This document shows, one piece after another, positions 42,140 through 51,593 of a stretch of DNA of 58,146 nucleotides (its first letter is position 1; the number at the start of each line of letters is the position of its first letter). The notes beneath the pieces are model-generated. The model searched no databases, was not told the origin of the DNA, and worked only from the letters and a program-made list of their open reading frames with translations. Position numbers and translations under genes: made by a program. Source of the stretch: Pseudomonas nabeulensis (GTDB lineage: Bacteria; Pseudomonadota; Gammaproteobacteria; Pseudomonadales; Pseudomonadaceae); assembly GCF_004682045.1 (NCBI RefSeq), contig NZ_QUZT01000044.1:1-58146 (forward strand). The letters are read 5' to 3'.

Positions 42140-43318
42140 ATGGATCCTTACCGTAATCCTTTTGCGCCAGGTGCAGGCAGTCGCCCTCCAGAAATCGCGG
42201 GTCGTGACAAGATCCTCGAAAATGCAAGGGTCGCCTGCGGCCGTGCCATCCTGGGGCGCAATGCCCGTTCAATGCTGCTACTGGGGCTGCGGGGCACAGG
42301 GAAAACGGTACTGCTGAACGAGATTGGCCGGGTCGCCGAGCATGAAGGCCTTCTGGTCTCTAAAGTGGAGGCCCCAGAGAACGAAAGCCTTGCCCGCCTG
42401 CTTTATCCCGAAATGCGCAAGGTGATGCGCTCGCTGTCGAGCGTGGCTGCGGCAAAGCAGACAGCCGTTCGAGGCCTGCAGGCGCTTCGAGGGTTTGCAG
42501 CTATTTTCAAAATTGAAGTCGCAGGAGTTGAAGTTGCCGTTGAGCCTGAACCAGGTTTGGCTGACAGCGGCGATCTCCAGTACGACCTTCCTGACTTATT
42601 CACCGTAATCGGTAAAGCTGCACAAGCTGCCGGCAAAGGCTGGATTCTTCTTATAGATGAAGTGCAATACCTTTCAGACGCGGATCTTTCGGCACTGATT
42701 GTTTCTATTCATCGCATGTCCCAGGAAGGGCTACCGATTCTTCTGGTCGGTGCGGGGCTTCCGCAGGTCGCTCGTCTTGCCGGAGAAGCAAAGTCGTATG
42801 CGGAGCGCCTCTTTCTTTACCCAGGAGTGGGGGCGCTCGACGCGCTTGATGCGGCGCAAGCAGTAGAAAAACCAGTGCAGGAGGAGGAGGCGTCCATTAC
42901 TGGCGACGCCTTGAGCGCGATCGTCGAGCGGACACGGGGCTACCCATTTTTCCTGCAAGAATGGGCCTCCATTGCCTGGAACAACGCCGAGGGTCCCGAA
43001 ATCACACTGGATGATGTCAACCAGTCTTACGCTGAGACCCTTGCAACACTCGATGCCGGTTTTTTCAGGGTTCGCCTGGATCGGCTGACCAAGGCTGAGG
43101 TTCAGTTCGTGAAAGCCATGTCGGATCTGGGGGACGGTCCCTACGCGATGGCTGATATCGCGAAGGGAATGGGGCGCCCCCAATCATCATTGGGGCCAAC
43201 CCGAGCAAAGATCATCGCCAAGGGAATGATCTACAGCACTGACCACGGTTATCTGGATTTTACGGTGCCGCTGTTTGCAGAATACATGCAGCGACAAGGT
43301 GATCCTTTGGCTCATTGA
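42140..43318 (+). CDS. Orphan AAA/Orc1-like ATPase
   Basis: A 392-residue protein. It begins MDPYRNPFAPGAGSRPPEIAGRD, with Walker A LLLGLRGTGKTVL and Walker B ILLIDEVQYL. A sensor-like segment LPILLVGAGLPQV and a C-terminal winged-helix region (RLTKAEVQFVKAMSDLG to FTVPLFAEYM) follow. ATG 42128 is also possible. This is the layout of archaeal-type ATPases with a fused wHTH, common in mobile DNA. It has no partner gene, an AT-rich promoter, and less GC-biased codons than its neighbours, which suggests acquisition. Function unknown. Confidence 0.8.
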   Translation: MDPYRNPFAPGAGSRPPEIAGRDKILENARVACGRAILGRNARSMLLLGLRGTGKTVLLNEIGRVAEHEGLLVSKVEAPENESLARLLYPEMRKVMRSLSSVAAAKQTAVRGLQALRGFAAIFKIEVAGVEVAVEPEPGLADSGDLQYDLPDLFTVIGKAAQAAGKGWILLIDEVQYLSDADLSALIVSIHRMSQEGLPILLVGAGLPQVARLAGEAKSYAERLFLYPGVGALDALDAAQAVEKPVQEEEASITGDALSAIVERTRGYPFFLQEWASIAWNNAEGPEITLDDVNQSYAETLATLDAGFFRVRLDRLTKAEVQFVKAMSDLGDGPYAMADIAKGMGRPQSSLGPTRAKIIAKGMIYSTDHGYLDFTVPLFAEYMQRQGDPLAH

Positions 43319-43398
43319 TTTGACTGATAAGTTCCCATCGCCCCCCTTGGGGACGTTGCAGGCTAAGCTAGTGGCTCACTTCTAAAGCGGAGCCTGGC

Positions 43399-44334
43399 AT
43401 GTCTGAGTTGATCCTCCACCACTACCCGCAGTCCCCCTTCGCAGAAAAAGCCCGCCTGCTGCTGGGCTTCAAAGGCTTGTCCTGGCGTTCGGTGCATATC
43501 TCGCCAGTGATGCCCAAGCCAGACCTCACCGCCCTCACCGGCGGCTACCGCAAGACTCCGGTGTTGCAAGTGGGCGCCGATATCTACTGCGACACCGCCC
43601 TGATTGCCCGCCGCCTGGAGCAGGAAAAATCTGCGCCTGCGCTGTTTCCCCAAGGCCTGGAACTGGTCACCCAGGGCTTTGCCGCCTGGGCGGATTCGGT
43701 GGTGTTTTCCCATGCCGTCGCCTTGGTGTTCCAGCCGGAATCCCTGGCGGTCAAATTTGCCAAGGTGCCGCCGGAAATGCTCCAGGTGCTGGTAGCCGAC
43801 CGCAGCAAACTGTTCAGCGGTGGCAGCGCCGCCCGTGTGCAGTTGGACCAGGCCAAGCACCAATGGCCGGCCATCGTCAGCCGCATCGATCAGCAATTGC
43901 AGCATCAGGCGGGGGATTTTCTGTTCGGTGAGCCGTCGATTGCCGACTTTGCCCTGGCCCATCCGTTGTGGTTCCTCAAAGGTTCTTCGGTGACGGCGCC
44001 GTTGGTGGATGCCTACCCGGCTGTTGCCGCCTGGCTGGATCGCGTACTCGGCTTTGGCCATGGCACGTTCACTCAGATGAGCGCCGATCAAGCCCTGAAT
44101 GTGTCGCGCAATGCCACACCGGCTGCGCTGCCGCAGGAAGTGTTCGAGGACTTGAACGGCTTCAAGGCCGGCCAACCGGTCACTATCAGCGCTACCGACT
44201 ACGGCACCGATCCGGTGGCCGGCGAGTTGCTGTTTGCCGGGCGTGAAGAGCTGATCCTGCGCCGCACCGACGAGCGTGCCGGCACCGTGCATGTGCACTT
44301 CCCGCGCATGGGGTTCCGCATCCAGGCGCAATAA
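43399..44334 (+). CDS. Glutathione S-transferase family protein
   Basis: A 311-residue protein. The N-terminal thioredoxin-like GST domain starts ELILHHYPQSPFAEKARLLLGFKGL, and KTPVLQVGADIYCDTALIARRLE covers the glutathione-binding cis-Pro region. A helical C-terminal GST domain contains FLFGEPSIADFALAHPLW. The last 80 residues (after about 230, ALPQEVFEDL onward) are an extra beta-rich tail not found in short GSTs. Substrate unknown. GGAG lies 9 nt upstream of the ATG. Confidence 0.83.
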   Translation: MSELILHHYPQSPFAEKARLLLGFKGLSWRSVHISPVMPKPDLTALTGGYRKTPVLQVGADIYCDTALIARRLEQEKSAPALFPQGLELVTQGFAAWADSVVFSHAVALVFQPESLAVKFAKVPPEMLQVLVADRSKLFSGGSAARVQLDQAKHQWPAIVSRIDQQLQHQAGDFLFGEPSIADFALAHPLWFLKGSSVTAPLVDAYPAVAAWLDRVLGFGHGTFTQMSADQALNVSRNATPAALPQEVFEDLNGFKAGQPVTISATDYGTDPVAGELLFAGREELILRRTDERAGTVHVHFPRMGFRIQAQ

Positions 44335-44444
44335 ATAAACTTTTTTGCAAACAAAGGTGAGGTAAACCGGCGGCCCACTCGTGTAGTGCTTTGAAACTGC
44401 GATCTATTCGCATTAACAGCGTTTTCTACACGGGTTCTCACAGC

Positions 44445-46868
44445 ATGAAGTCGACGGCGGGCGGTTTGGTTAAACAGTGGCTGGGAGCCTCGGTATTGGC
44501 GGTATCAGGGTTGGCGTTGCTGCCCTTGAGCGTGGCGCAGGCGCAGGAACAGCAAAGCACCCAGTTCAACTTTGCGTTGGCAGCCAAACCGCTGCCCCAG
44601 GCCTTGAGCGATTTCAGCCGGGTCACCGGGATCAGCGTGATCTACACCGATGAAGCGCCCTACGGCCTCAGCGCCCCGGCGGTCAGCGGCCAGATGAGCG
44701 CGACCCAGGCCCTGCAACGCCTGCTCGGCAACTCGGGTTTCACCTTCCGCCAGATCGACGCCCGCACCCTGGCCCTGGAGCCGGTGCCCACCGAAGGCGC
44801 CGTCAACCTCGGCGCCACCACCATCAGCGGTGTCGGCCAGCAAACCCAGGACAGCACCAGCTATCAACCACCGCCCACCAGCTCCGTAATGCGTTCCCAT
44901 GGCCTGCTGCTGGAAACCCCGCAAACCGTCAACGTGGTGCCAGCCCAAGTGCTGCGCGACCAGACGCCACGCAACCTGGATGACGCCCTGGGCAATATCA
45001 GCGGCATCACCCAGGCCAACACCTTGGCCAGCACCCAGGACGCGGTGATGCTGCGCGGGTTTGGTGATAACCGTAACGGCTCGATCATGCGCGACGGCAT
45101 GCCCATCGTGCAGGGCCGTGCGCTGAATGCCACCGCCGAGCGCGTCGAAGTGCTCAAGGGCCCGTCCTCGTTGCTGTACGGCATCCAGGACCCGGGCGGC
45201 GTGGTGAATATCGTCAGCAAAAAGCCCGAGTTGGTGCAGTCCACTGCGTTGACCGTGCGCGGCTCGACCTTCGGCGACGGCAAGAATGGCAGCGGCGGCA
45301 GCCTCGACACCACCGGCCCGATTGGTGACAGTGGTTTGGCGTATCGCTTGATCGTCGACCATGAAGACGAAGACTACTGGCGTAACTTCGGCACCCACCG
45401 CGAGACCTTGGTGGCGCCGTCCCTGGCCTGGTATGGCGACAACACTAAGTTGCTGTTCGCCTACGAGCATCGCGAGTTTCTTTCGCCGTTCGACCGGGGT
45501 ACAGCTATCGACCCCAAGACCAACCACCCGTTGAACATCCCGTCCACTCGCCGCTTGGATGAACCTTTCAACAACATGGAAGGCCGTTCCGACCTGTACC
45601 GTTTCGAAGCCGACCACGACCTGAACGACGACTGGAAAGCCCACTTCGGTTACAGCTGGAACCGTGAAACCTACGATGCCAGCCAGGTGCGCGTGAGTGC
45701 GGTGGGTGCCAACGGCGCCTTGACCCGCAGGATGGACGGCACCAAAGGTGCGATCACCACCGACCGTTTCACCACGGCCAGCCTGGAAGGCAAGGTCAAC
45801 GTATTTGGCCTGCAGAACGACCTGGTGTTCGGCATGGACGACGAGTACCGCAAGATCTACCGTGCCGACCTGATTCGTCAGAACTCGCGCAGCACGTTCA
45901 ACTACAACAACCCGGTCTACGGCAATGAAGTCGCGGGCACCACCGTCAGCGCCGCCGACAGCGCTCAAACCGACCTGTTGCGCAGCGACTCGCTGTTCTT
46001 CCAGGATGCGATTCACCTGACCGACCAGTGGATCTTCGTCGCCGGTGCGCGCTATCAGATGTACGACCAATACGCTGGCAAAGGCGTACCGTTCAAGGCC
46101 AACACCGACGGCAATGGCCAGGCCTGGGTGCCGCGTGCGGGCCTGGTGTACCGCTACACCGATGAGTTGTCGTTCTACGGCAGCTACACCGAATCGTTCA
46201 AACCCAACTCCACCATTGCGGCATTGGCCGATGGCAGTACCTTGACCGGTGACCTGACACCGGAGAAATCCAAATCCTGGGAGTTGGGGGCCAAGCTCGA
46301 TATCCCCGGGCGCATCACCGCCAGTGTCGCGTTGTTCAACATCGACAAGCGCAACGTGCTGGTGTCCTCGGAAGTCGCTGGAACCACCATCTATAGCCTG
46401 GCCGGCCAAGTCCGCTCCCGTGGCCTGGAACTCGACGCCACCGGCCAACTGACCGACCAGTGGAGCCTGATCGGCAGCTACGCCTACACCGACGCCGAAG
46501 ACATCAAGGACAAAGACCCAACCCTGGAAGGCAACCGCCTGCAAAACGTCGCCAAGCACACCGGCTCGCTGTCGGTGGCCTATGACTTCGGCAGCATCTT
46601 CGGTGGCGACCAACTGCGGGTGGGCACCGGGGCCCGTTACGTCGGCGAGCGCGCTGGCGACGCTGCCAATGACTTCAACCTGCCGGGCTACACCGTGGCG
46701 GACGCGTTTGCCACCTACGACACCAAGATCGATGGGCAGAAGGTCAAGTTCCAGCTCAACGTGAAGAACATGTTTGACCGCACCTACTACACCTCGGCGG
46801 CCAGCCGTCTGTTCGTGTCGATTGGTGATGCACGGCAGGTGTCGGTGTCCAGTACGTTGGAGTTCTGA
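44445..46868 (+). CDS. TonB-dependent siderophore receptor with N-terminal signalling (STN) domain
   Basis: An 807-residue outer-membrane receptor. Signal peptide to about residue 34 (VAQAQEQQ), then an STN domain (FNFALAAKPLPQALSDFSRVTGI), the plug (RSHGLLLETPQTVNVVP, VEVLKGPSSLLYGIQDPGGVVNIVSK), a 22-strand barrel, and the C-terminal Phe (VSSTLEF). STN domains normally relay ligand binding to an anti-sigma factor, but no fecI/fecR-type genes are adjacent. A weak Fur-like site (10 of 19 positions, 44399-44417) lies upstream. It overlaps the next gene by one base. Confidence 0.92.
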   Translation: MKSTAGGLVKQWLGASVLAVSGLALLPLSVAQAQEQQSTQFNFALAAKPLPQALSDFSRVTGISVIYTDEAPYGLSAPAVSGQMSATQALQRLLGNSGFTFRQIDARTLALEPVPTEGAVNLGATTISGVGQQTQDSTSYQPPPTSSVMRSHGLLLETPQTVNVVPAQVLRDQTPRNLDDALGNISGITQANTLASTQDAVMLRGFGDNRNGSIMRDGMPIVQGRALNATAERVEVLKGPSSLLYGIQDPGGVVNIVSKKPELVQSTALTVRGSTFGDGKNGSGGSLDTTGPIGDSGLAYRLIVDHEDEDYWRNFGTHRETLVAPSLAWYGDNTKLLFAYEHREFLSPFDRGTAIDPKTNHPLNIPSTRRLDEPFNNMEGRSDLYRFEADHDLNDDWKAHFGYSWNRETYDASQVRVSAVGANGALTRRMDGTKGAITTDRFTTASLEGKVNVFGLQNDLVFGMDDEYRKIYRADLIRQNSRSTFNYNNPVYGNEVAGTTVSAADSAQTDLLRSDSLFFQDAIHLTDQWIFVAGARYQMYDQYAGKGVPFKANTDGNGQAWVPRAGLVYRYTDELSFYGSYTESFKPNSTIAALADGSTLTGDLTPEKSKSWELGAKLDIPGRITASVALFNIDKRNVLVSSEVAGTTIYSLAGQVRSRGLELDATGQLTDQWSLIGSYAYTDAEDIKDKDPTLEGNRLQNVAKHTGSLSVAYDFGSIFGGDQLRVGTGARYVGERAGDAANDFNLPGYTVADAFATYDTKIDGQKVKFQLNVKNMFDRTYYTSAASRLFVSIGDARQVSVSSTLEF

Positions 46869-47899
46869 TGAAAATACTGGCAGCTGTATTGGCGTTGTTG
46901 CTCAGCGGTTCGGCCCTGGCTGAGGCGCCTTCGTACCACCGCGAACACCGGGTGACCTTGCCCGGTTCCGGTCACAGCTGGGGTTTTGTCGGGCTCGACC
47001 CGACACGGCCCTACCTGTTCGTGGCCCGTCGCGAAAACGGCCTGACGGTGTTTGATGTGCAGCACCAGCGCGCGGTTAAAACCGTCGCGCAGTCCGAGGG
47101 CGCCAACGGTGTGGTGTTCGTGCCCGAGCTGGATCGGGTATTCGTACTCAACACCGACGGCAGTCTGGGGGTGGTGCAGTTATCCACACTCAAGCCGATC
47201 AAGCGTATTGCGGTGGCGCAGAGCAACCTCAACAGCGCGGTGTATGAACCGTCCACCGGCAAGGTGATCATCGTCAGCGGGCGGCGCGCGGATCGTTCGA
47301 CCCTGTTTGAGTTCGATCCCCAGCAGGAACGCATCACCGGCGCCCATGAACTGGCGGTGAAGAAAATCGACCCGTTGCTGCTCAAGGGCGACGGCAGTTT
47401 CTTCCTGCCGATGCGCGATGAAGGCCAGGTGGCGCGTTATTCCGCCAGCACCTTTGGCGTGCTCGATACCTGGCAATTTGCCGACTGCCCCAAGCCCAGC
47501 GCACTGGCCCAGGATGTTGAGCGCCAGCGTTTGTTCGTCGCGTGTCGCGGCAAGACGCCGCTGTTGATCGTGGCAGACCGCGAGACGGGCGAAGTGAAGG
47601 CCAGGTTGCCGATCGGGCGTGACGTCAACGCCGTAGCCTACGACGCGCAGCATCGGCGTCTGCTGATCCCCAGCGGTGTGGAGGCGAACCTGTTGGTCAT
47701 CGATCAGCAGGACGCCGATCACTACGCCTTGGCGGCTACCGTCAGCACCTTGCCGATGGCCTACAACATGGCGTTTGACCCCCAAAGCCTGCGGGCTTAC
47801 TTGCCGGCCATGGACTATGTGTTGCCGGCCGCCGAACCCAAGGCGGATCCACAATTCCAGGCTGGCACGTTCTCCATCACCACCCTGGCACTTGATTGA
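46868..47899 (+). CDS. YncE-like periplasmic beta-propeller protein
   Basis: A 343-residue exported protein: signal peptide MKILAAVLALLLSGSALA, then seven-bladed YVTN/NHL-like repeats (GLDPTRPYLFVARRENGLTV, VFVPELDRVFVLNTDGSLG, LAQDVERQRLFVACRGKT, VAYDAQHRRLLIPSGVEAN). Its ATG shares a base with the receptor stop (TGATG), so the two are translationally coupled. In E. coli the iron-responsive yncE lies beside the TonB receptor gene yncD, which is a similar pairing. Role unknown. Confidence 0.85.
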   Translation: MKILAAVLALLLSGSALAEAPSYHREHRVTLPGSGHSWGFVGLDPTRPYLFVARRENGLTVFDVQHQRAVKTVAQSEGANGVVFVPELDRVFVLNTDGSLGVVQLSTLKPIKRIAVAQSNLNSAVYEPSTGKVIIVSGRRADRSTLFEFDPQQERITGAHELAVKKIDPLLLKGDGSFFLPMRDEGQVARYSASTFGVLDTWQFADCPKPSALAQDVERQRLFVACRGKTPLLIVADRETGEVKARLPIGRDVNAVAYDAQHRRLLIPSGVEANLLVIDQQDADHYALAATVSTLPMAYNMAFDPQSLRAYLPAMDYVLPAAEPKADPQFQAGTFSITTLALD

Positions 47900-47953
47900 G
47901 CGCGGTGAATTAACCAAGCTGCGCACTCTTTCAGATTCAGGAATGCCAGGGTG

Positions 47954-49405
47954 ATGCGGTTGAAACGATGGATACACGCCGGTGCAATGGTGCTGGGTTT
48001 TGGCCTGTTGCTCGGCGGTTGCGCCTCGCCGTCGAAGACCGCCACCGGGCAAAGCCTTGACCAGTTGCTGGCCGACCCGGCGCTGCACGGCGCCACGGTG
48101 TCGTTGATGGTGCGTGATGCCAGCAGCGGCAACACGCTCTATCAACACAACCCACGCACGCGGCTGGTGCCGGCGTCCAATCTCAAGTTGCTGACCACGG
48201 CGGCGGCGATGGACGTGCTGGGGCCGCACTACCGGTTTTCGACGCAACTGCTGACCAACGGCACACAACAGGGCGAACGCCTGGTGGGCAATCTGTACCT
48301 GCGTGGGCTGGGTGATCCGACCTTGCAGTTTTCGGACTACCAGGCGCTGGCCGCGCAACTGGCCAGTCGCGGTGTGCGCCAAGTGCAGGGCGACCTGGTA
48401 TTCGACGACACCTGGTTCGACGCCGAGCGGCTGGGCGTTGATTGGTCCCACGACGATGAAAGCACCTACTACGGCGCGCAGATTTCGGCGCTGACCGTGT
48501 CCCCCAACACCGATTTCGACGCAGGCACCGTGCTCGTCACGGCCAAGGCCCCCGTACGGGCCGGCCAGCCGGTGGGCGTGGAAATCTTCCCGCCTACCGA
48601 CTACCTGCAACTGAGCAACCGCGCCGTCAGCGGGCCGGGCAATACCTATGGCATCAACCGCCGCCATGGCACCAACCTGTTGCAGCTCAGCGGCGCGGTG
48701 GCGCCGGGCAGGCAGAGTCGGCAATTGGTGAGTGTGTGGGAGCCGACGCAACTGGTGGCGAATCTGTTTGAGCAGGCGCTGGCGCAGCAGGGCATCAGTG
48801 TCGTGGGGCGGCGGGTAATCGGTGGTGCGAGCCCGGCGACGGCGACGGCACTGGCCGAACACCAATCGGCGCCGTTGCAGGAACTGATCACGCCGCTGCT
48901 CAAGCTGTCGAACAACAACATGTCCGAAGCCTTGCTCAAGGCCATGGGCCGGCAGACGGCCAATAGCGGCACGGCGGCGGCCGGTACGCTGGCGGTGGCC
49001 GGGTTTCTCAAGCGTCAGGGGCTGGACGCGACCACGCTGAACCAGGTCGACGGTTCCGGCCTGTCGCGGCGTAACCTGGTGTCGTCGCAAACCCTCACCG
49101 ACCTGTTGCTGGCCGCGAGCAAACAGCCGTGGTTCAACGCCTGGTACAACGCGCTGCCGATTGCCGGCAACCGCGACCGCATGACCGGCGGCAGCCTGCG
49201 TTATCGCCTGCGCGACACGCCCGCAGCAAACAACCTGCATGCCAAGACCGGCTCCATGGGCGGCGTGTCGTCATTGGGCGGCTACATCACCGATGCCCAC
49301 GGGCGCCGCTTGGTGTTCTCGATGATCACCAACAATTACGTGGTGGGCGGCGCGCAGGTGAAGGCGCTGGAAAACCGCGTGGCGCTGACCTTGGCCAACT
49401 GGTGA
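47954..49405 (+). CDS. dacB: D-alanyl-D-alanine carboxypeptidase/endopeptidase (PBP4, peptidase S13)
   Basis: A 483-residue cell-wall hydrolase. The lipobox GFGLLLGGC suggests a lipoprotein, unlike soluble E. coli PBP4. The active-site motifs are SNLK (SxxK), SNN in LKLSNNNMSEALL (SxN) and KTG in HAKTGSMGG. The large insert between SxxK and SxN is typical of S13 enzymes. A GTG at 47951 is an alternative start. It converges with hmgR, with one base between the stops. Confidence 0.92.
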   Translation: MRLKRWIHAGAMVLGFGLLLGGCASPSKTATGQSLDQLLADPALHGATVSLMVRDASSGNTLYQHNPRTRLVPASNLKLLTTAAAMDVLGPHYRFSTQLLTNGTQQGERLVGNLYLRGLGDPTLQFSDYQALAAQLASRGVRQVQGDLVFDDTWFDAERLGVDWSHDDESTYYGAQISALTVSPNTDFDAGTVLVTAKAPVRAGQPVGVEIFPPTDYLQLSNRAVSGPGNTYGINRRHGTNLLQLSGAVAPGRQSRQLVSVWEPTQLVANLFEQALAQQGISVVGRRVIGGASPATATALAEHQSAPLQELITPLLKLSNNNMSEALLKAMGRQTANSGTAAAGTLAVAGFLKRQGLDATTLNQVDGSGLSRRNLVSSQTLTDLLLAASKQPWFNAWYNALPIAGNRDRMTGGSLRYRLRDTPAANNLHAKTGSMGGVSSLGGYITDAHGRRLVFSMITNNYVVGGAQVKALENRVALTLANW

Positions 49406-49406
49406 C

Positions 49407-50186
49407 TCAGGGCTGATAGCCCATGCGCCAGCTCACGGCCCGGGTCGCCGCCAGCAAGTGCTGCGCCGCCGGGCCATCTTCATCGGCATGAAACAGTGAG
49501 GTGGGACCGACCACGGTCATCACCGCCGCCACTTGCCCGACCGCGTTGAACACCGGCGCCGACAACGCATCCACACCCGGCATCAGCAAGCCATGCACAA
49601 AGTGCAGGCCGCGGCTGCGGATTTGTTCGCAGTTGCTGGCGTAAGCCTGATCGTCCGCCAACGCGTGGGCGATACCGGCCTGGATCTCGCGTTCGCGCAA
49701 GTCCACGGTTTCCCGCGACGGCAAATAGGCGCTGAACACCAACCCGGTGGACGAACTGAGCAGCGGCAACACCGAGCCCAGTTGCGTCACCACCGTGACT
49801 GCCCGCACGGCCGGTTCGATATGCACCACGGTCGCGCCCTGGTTGCCCCACACCGCCAAAAAGCAGGTTTCATTCAGTTCATCGCGTAGCTCCGCCAGGG
49901 GCAGGGCGCCGACTTTCAACACGTCCATGCTGCCCAGCGCGGCCAAGCCCACCCGCAAGGCTTCGCGGCCCAGGCCGTAGTGGTTGGTGGCGGTGTTCTG
50001 TTCGGCAAAACCCGAGGCGATCAGGGCCTGCAAATAGCGGTGCACCTTGCTCGCCGGCATCTGCACATGCTCGGCCAGGCGCGACAGCGAAGTGGCCGGC
50101 GACAGTTCAGCCAGGGCCTTGAGGATATCGGTGCCCACTTCGGCCGAGCGGACTTTCTGTTTACCGGTGTCGCGGGGCTTTTCCAT
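49407..50186 (-). CDS. hmgR: IclR-family regulator, probable HmgR repressor of homogentisate genes
   Basis: A 259-residue regulator: winged helix (about 15-75; ATSLSRLAEHVQMPASKVHRYLQALIASGF) and an IclR ligand domain with GSVLPLLSSSTGLVFSAYLP and GLLMPGVDALSAPVFNAVG. I chose MEKPRDTGKQKVRSAEV at 50186, because residues before it in the open frame do not look conserved. It is divergent from hmgA-fahA-maiA. In P. putida, HmgR represses these genes and homogentisate releases it; the same job is inferred here. Confidence 0.85.
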   Translation of the reverse strand: MEKPRDTGKQKVRSAEVGTDILKALAELSPATSLSRLAEHVQMPASKVHRYLQALIASGFAEQNTATNHYGLGREALRVGLAALGSMDVLKVGALPLAELRDELNETCFLAVWGNQGATVVHIEPAVRAVTVVTQLGSVLPLLSSSTGLVFSAYLPSRETVDLREREIQAGIAHALADDQAYASNCEQIRSRGLHFVHGLLMPGVDALSAPVFNAVGQVAAVMTVVGPTSLFHADEDGPAAQHLLAATRAVSWRMGYQP

Positions 50187-50250
50187 GGGGGAGCGAGAAT
50201 CCGAGAGATGAATGGGCGTCTTTATAGCTTGACGGTCGATAGTGATCAAA

Positions 50251-50265
50251 TTACGTTATGCGTAA
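50251..50265. promoter_or_regulatory. Probable HmgR operator
   Basis: TTACG-TTATG-CGTAA is a perfect inverted repeat of 5-bp arms in the hmgR-hmgA intergenic region, with an additional half-site (ATTACG) 4-5 nt further on. It lies 42 nt upstream of hmgA and can control both directions. Confidence 0.65.
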
Positions 50266-50306
50266 CTGGATTACGATAAAAACAACTTCCGTAAAGAGGA
50301 TGCTCC

Positions 50307-51590
50307 ATGAACCTCGAATACCTCTCGGGCTTCGGCAATGAATTCGCCAGCGAAGCCCTGCCCGGCGCACTGCCCGTCGGCCAGAACGCCCCGCAAAAAG
50401 CGCCCTATGGGCTGTACACCGAACTGTTCTCCGGCACGGCCTTCACCATGCCCCGCAGCGAAGCCCGGCGTACCTGGCTGTACCGCATCCAGCCGTCGGC
50501 CAATCACCCGGCGTTCGTCAAGTTGGAACGGCAATTGGCCGGCGGGCCGCTGGGCGCTGTGACGCCGAACCGGTTGCGCTGGAACCCGTTGGATATTCCT
50601 GGCGAACCGACAGACTTTATCGACGGCCTTGTCGGCATGGTGGCCAATTCCGGCTCGGAAAAGCCCTCGGGCATCAGCATCTACACCTACCGCGCCAACC
50701 GTTCCATGAAGCGGGTGTTCTTTAACGCCGATGGCGAACTGTTGATCGTTCCCGAGCAAGGCCGCCTGCGCATCGCCACCGAATTGGGCGTGCTGGACGT
50801 GGAACCGCTGGAAATCGTCGTACTGCCACGCGGCCTCAAATTCCGTGTGGCGCTGTTGGATGCCCAGGCGCGCGGTTACGTCGCCGAAAACCATGGCGCG
50901 CCGCTGCGCCTGCCGGACCTGGGGCCCATCGGCAGCAATGGGCTGGCCAACCCGCGGGACTTTCTCACGCCGGTTGCGCACTACGAAGACCTCAAACAAC
51001 CGTCCACGCTGGTGCAGAAGTTTCTCGGCGAACTGTGGGCGTGCGAGCTGGACCATTCACCGCTCAACGTGGTCGCCTGGCACGGCAATAACGTGCCGTA
51101 CAAATATGACCTGCGCCGCTTCAACACCATCGGCACCGTGAGTTTCGATCACCCTGACCCGTCGATCTTCACCGTATTGACCTCGCCCACCAGCGTGCAC
51201 GGCCTGGCCAACCTCGACTTTGTGATCTTCCCGCCGCGCTGGATGGTGGCCGAGAACACCTTCCGTCCGCCGTGGTTCCATCGCAATCTGATGAACGAAT
51301 ACATGGGCCTGATCCAGGGCGCCTACGATGCCAAGGCCGAGGGCTTCCTGCCCGGTGGTGCATCGCTGCACAGCTGCATGAGCGCCCATGGCCCGGACGG
51401 CGAGACCTGCACCAAGGCCATCAACGCCGAGCTGGCGCCGCACAAGATCGATAACACCATGGCCTTTATGTTCGAGACCAGCCAAGTGCTGCGTCCCACA
51501 CAGTTCGCCCTGGACTGCCCGCAACTGCAACCTTCCTACGACGCGTGCTGGGCCTCGCTGCCCGCCACCTTCAACCCGAATCGGAGATAA
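50307..51590 (+). CDS. hmgA: Homogentisate 1,2-dioxygenase
   Basis: A 427-residue iron enzyme that opens the homogentisate ring to maleylacetoacetate in tyrosine/phenylalanine breakdown. The start MNLEYLSGFGNEFASEA has GAGG 7 nt upstream. The metal and active-site regions are present: HGNNVPYKYDL, PPWFHRNLMNEYMGL and SLHSCMSAHGPD, which supply the His and Glu ligands. Typical length. fahA starts 3 nt after its stop. Confidence 0.97.
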   Translation: MNLEYLSGFGNEFASEALPGALPVGQNAPQKAPYGLYTELFSGTAFTMPRSEARRTWLYRIQPSANHPAFVKLERQLAGGPLGAVTPNRLRWNPLDIPGEPTDFIDGLVGMVANSGSEKPSGISIYTYRANRSMKRVFFNADGELLIVPEQGRLRIATELGVLDVEPLEIVVLPRGLKFRVALLDAQARGYVAENHGAPLRLPDLGPIGSNGLANPRDFLTPVAHYEDLKQPSTLVQKFLGELWACELDHSPLNVVAWHGNNVPYKYDLRRFNTIGTVSFDHPDPSIFTVLTSPTSVHGLANLDFVIFPPRWMVAENTFRPPWFHRNLMNEYMGLIQGAYDAKAEGFLPGGASLHSCMSAHGPDGETCTKAINAELAPHKIDNTMAFMFETSQVLRPTQFALDCPQLQPSYDACWASLPATFNPNRR

Positions 51591-51593
51591 CCC

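Noticed and set aside
44399..44417. Possible Fur box upstream of the TonB receptor
   Set aside because: Only 10 of 19 positions match the consensus, mainly in one half; too weak to annotate as a site.
44505..46613. Open frame of 702 codons opposite the TonB receptor
   Set aside because: Mirror frame of a receptor with all expected motifs on the other strand.
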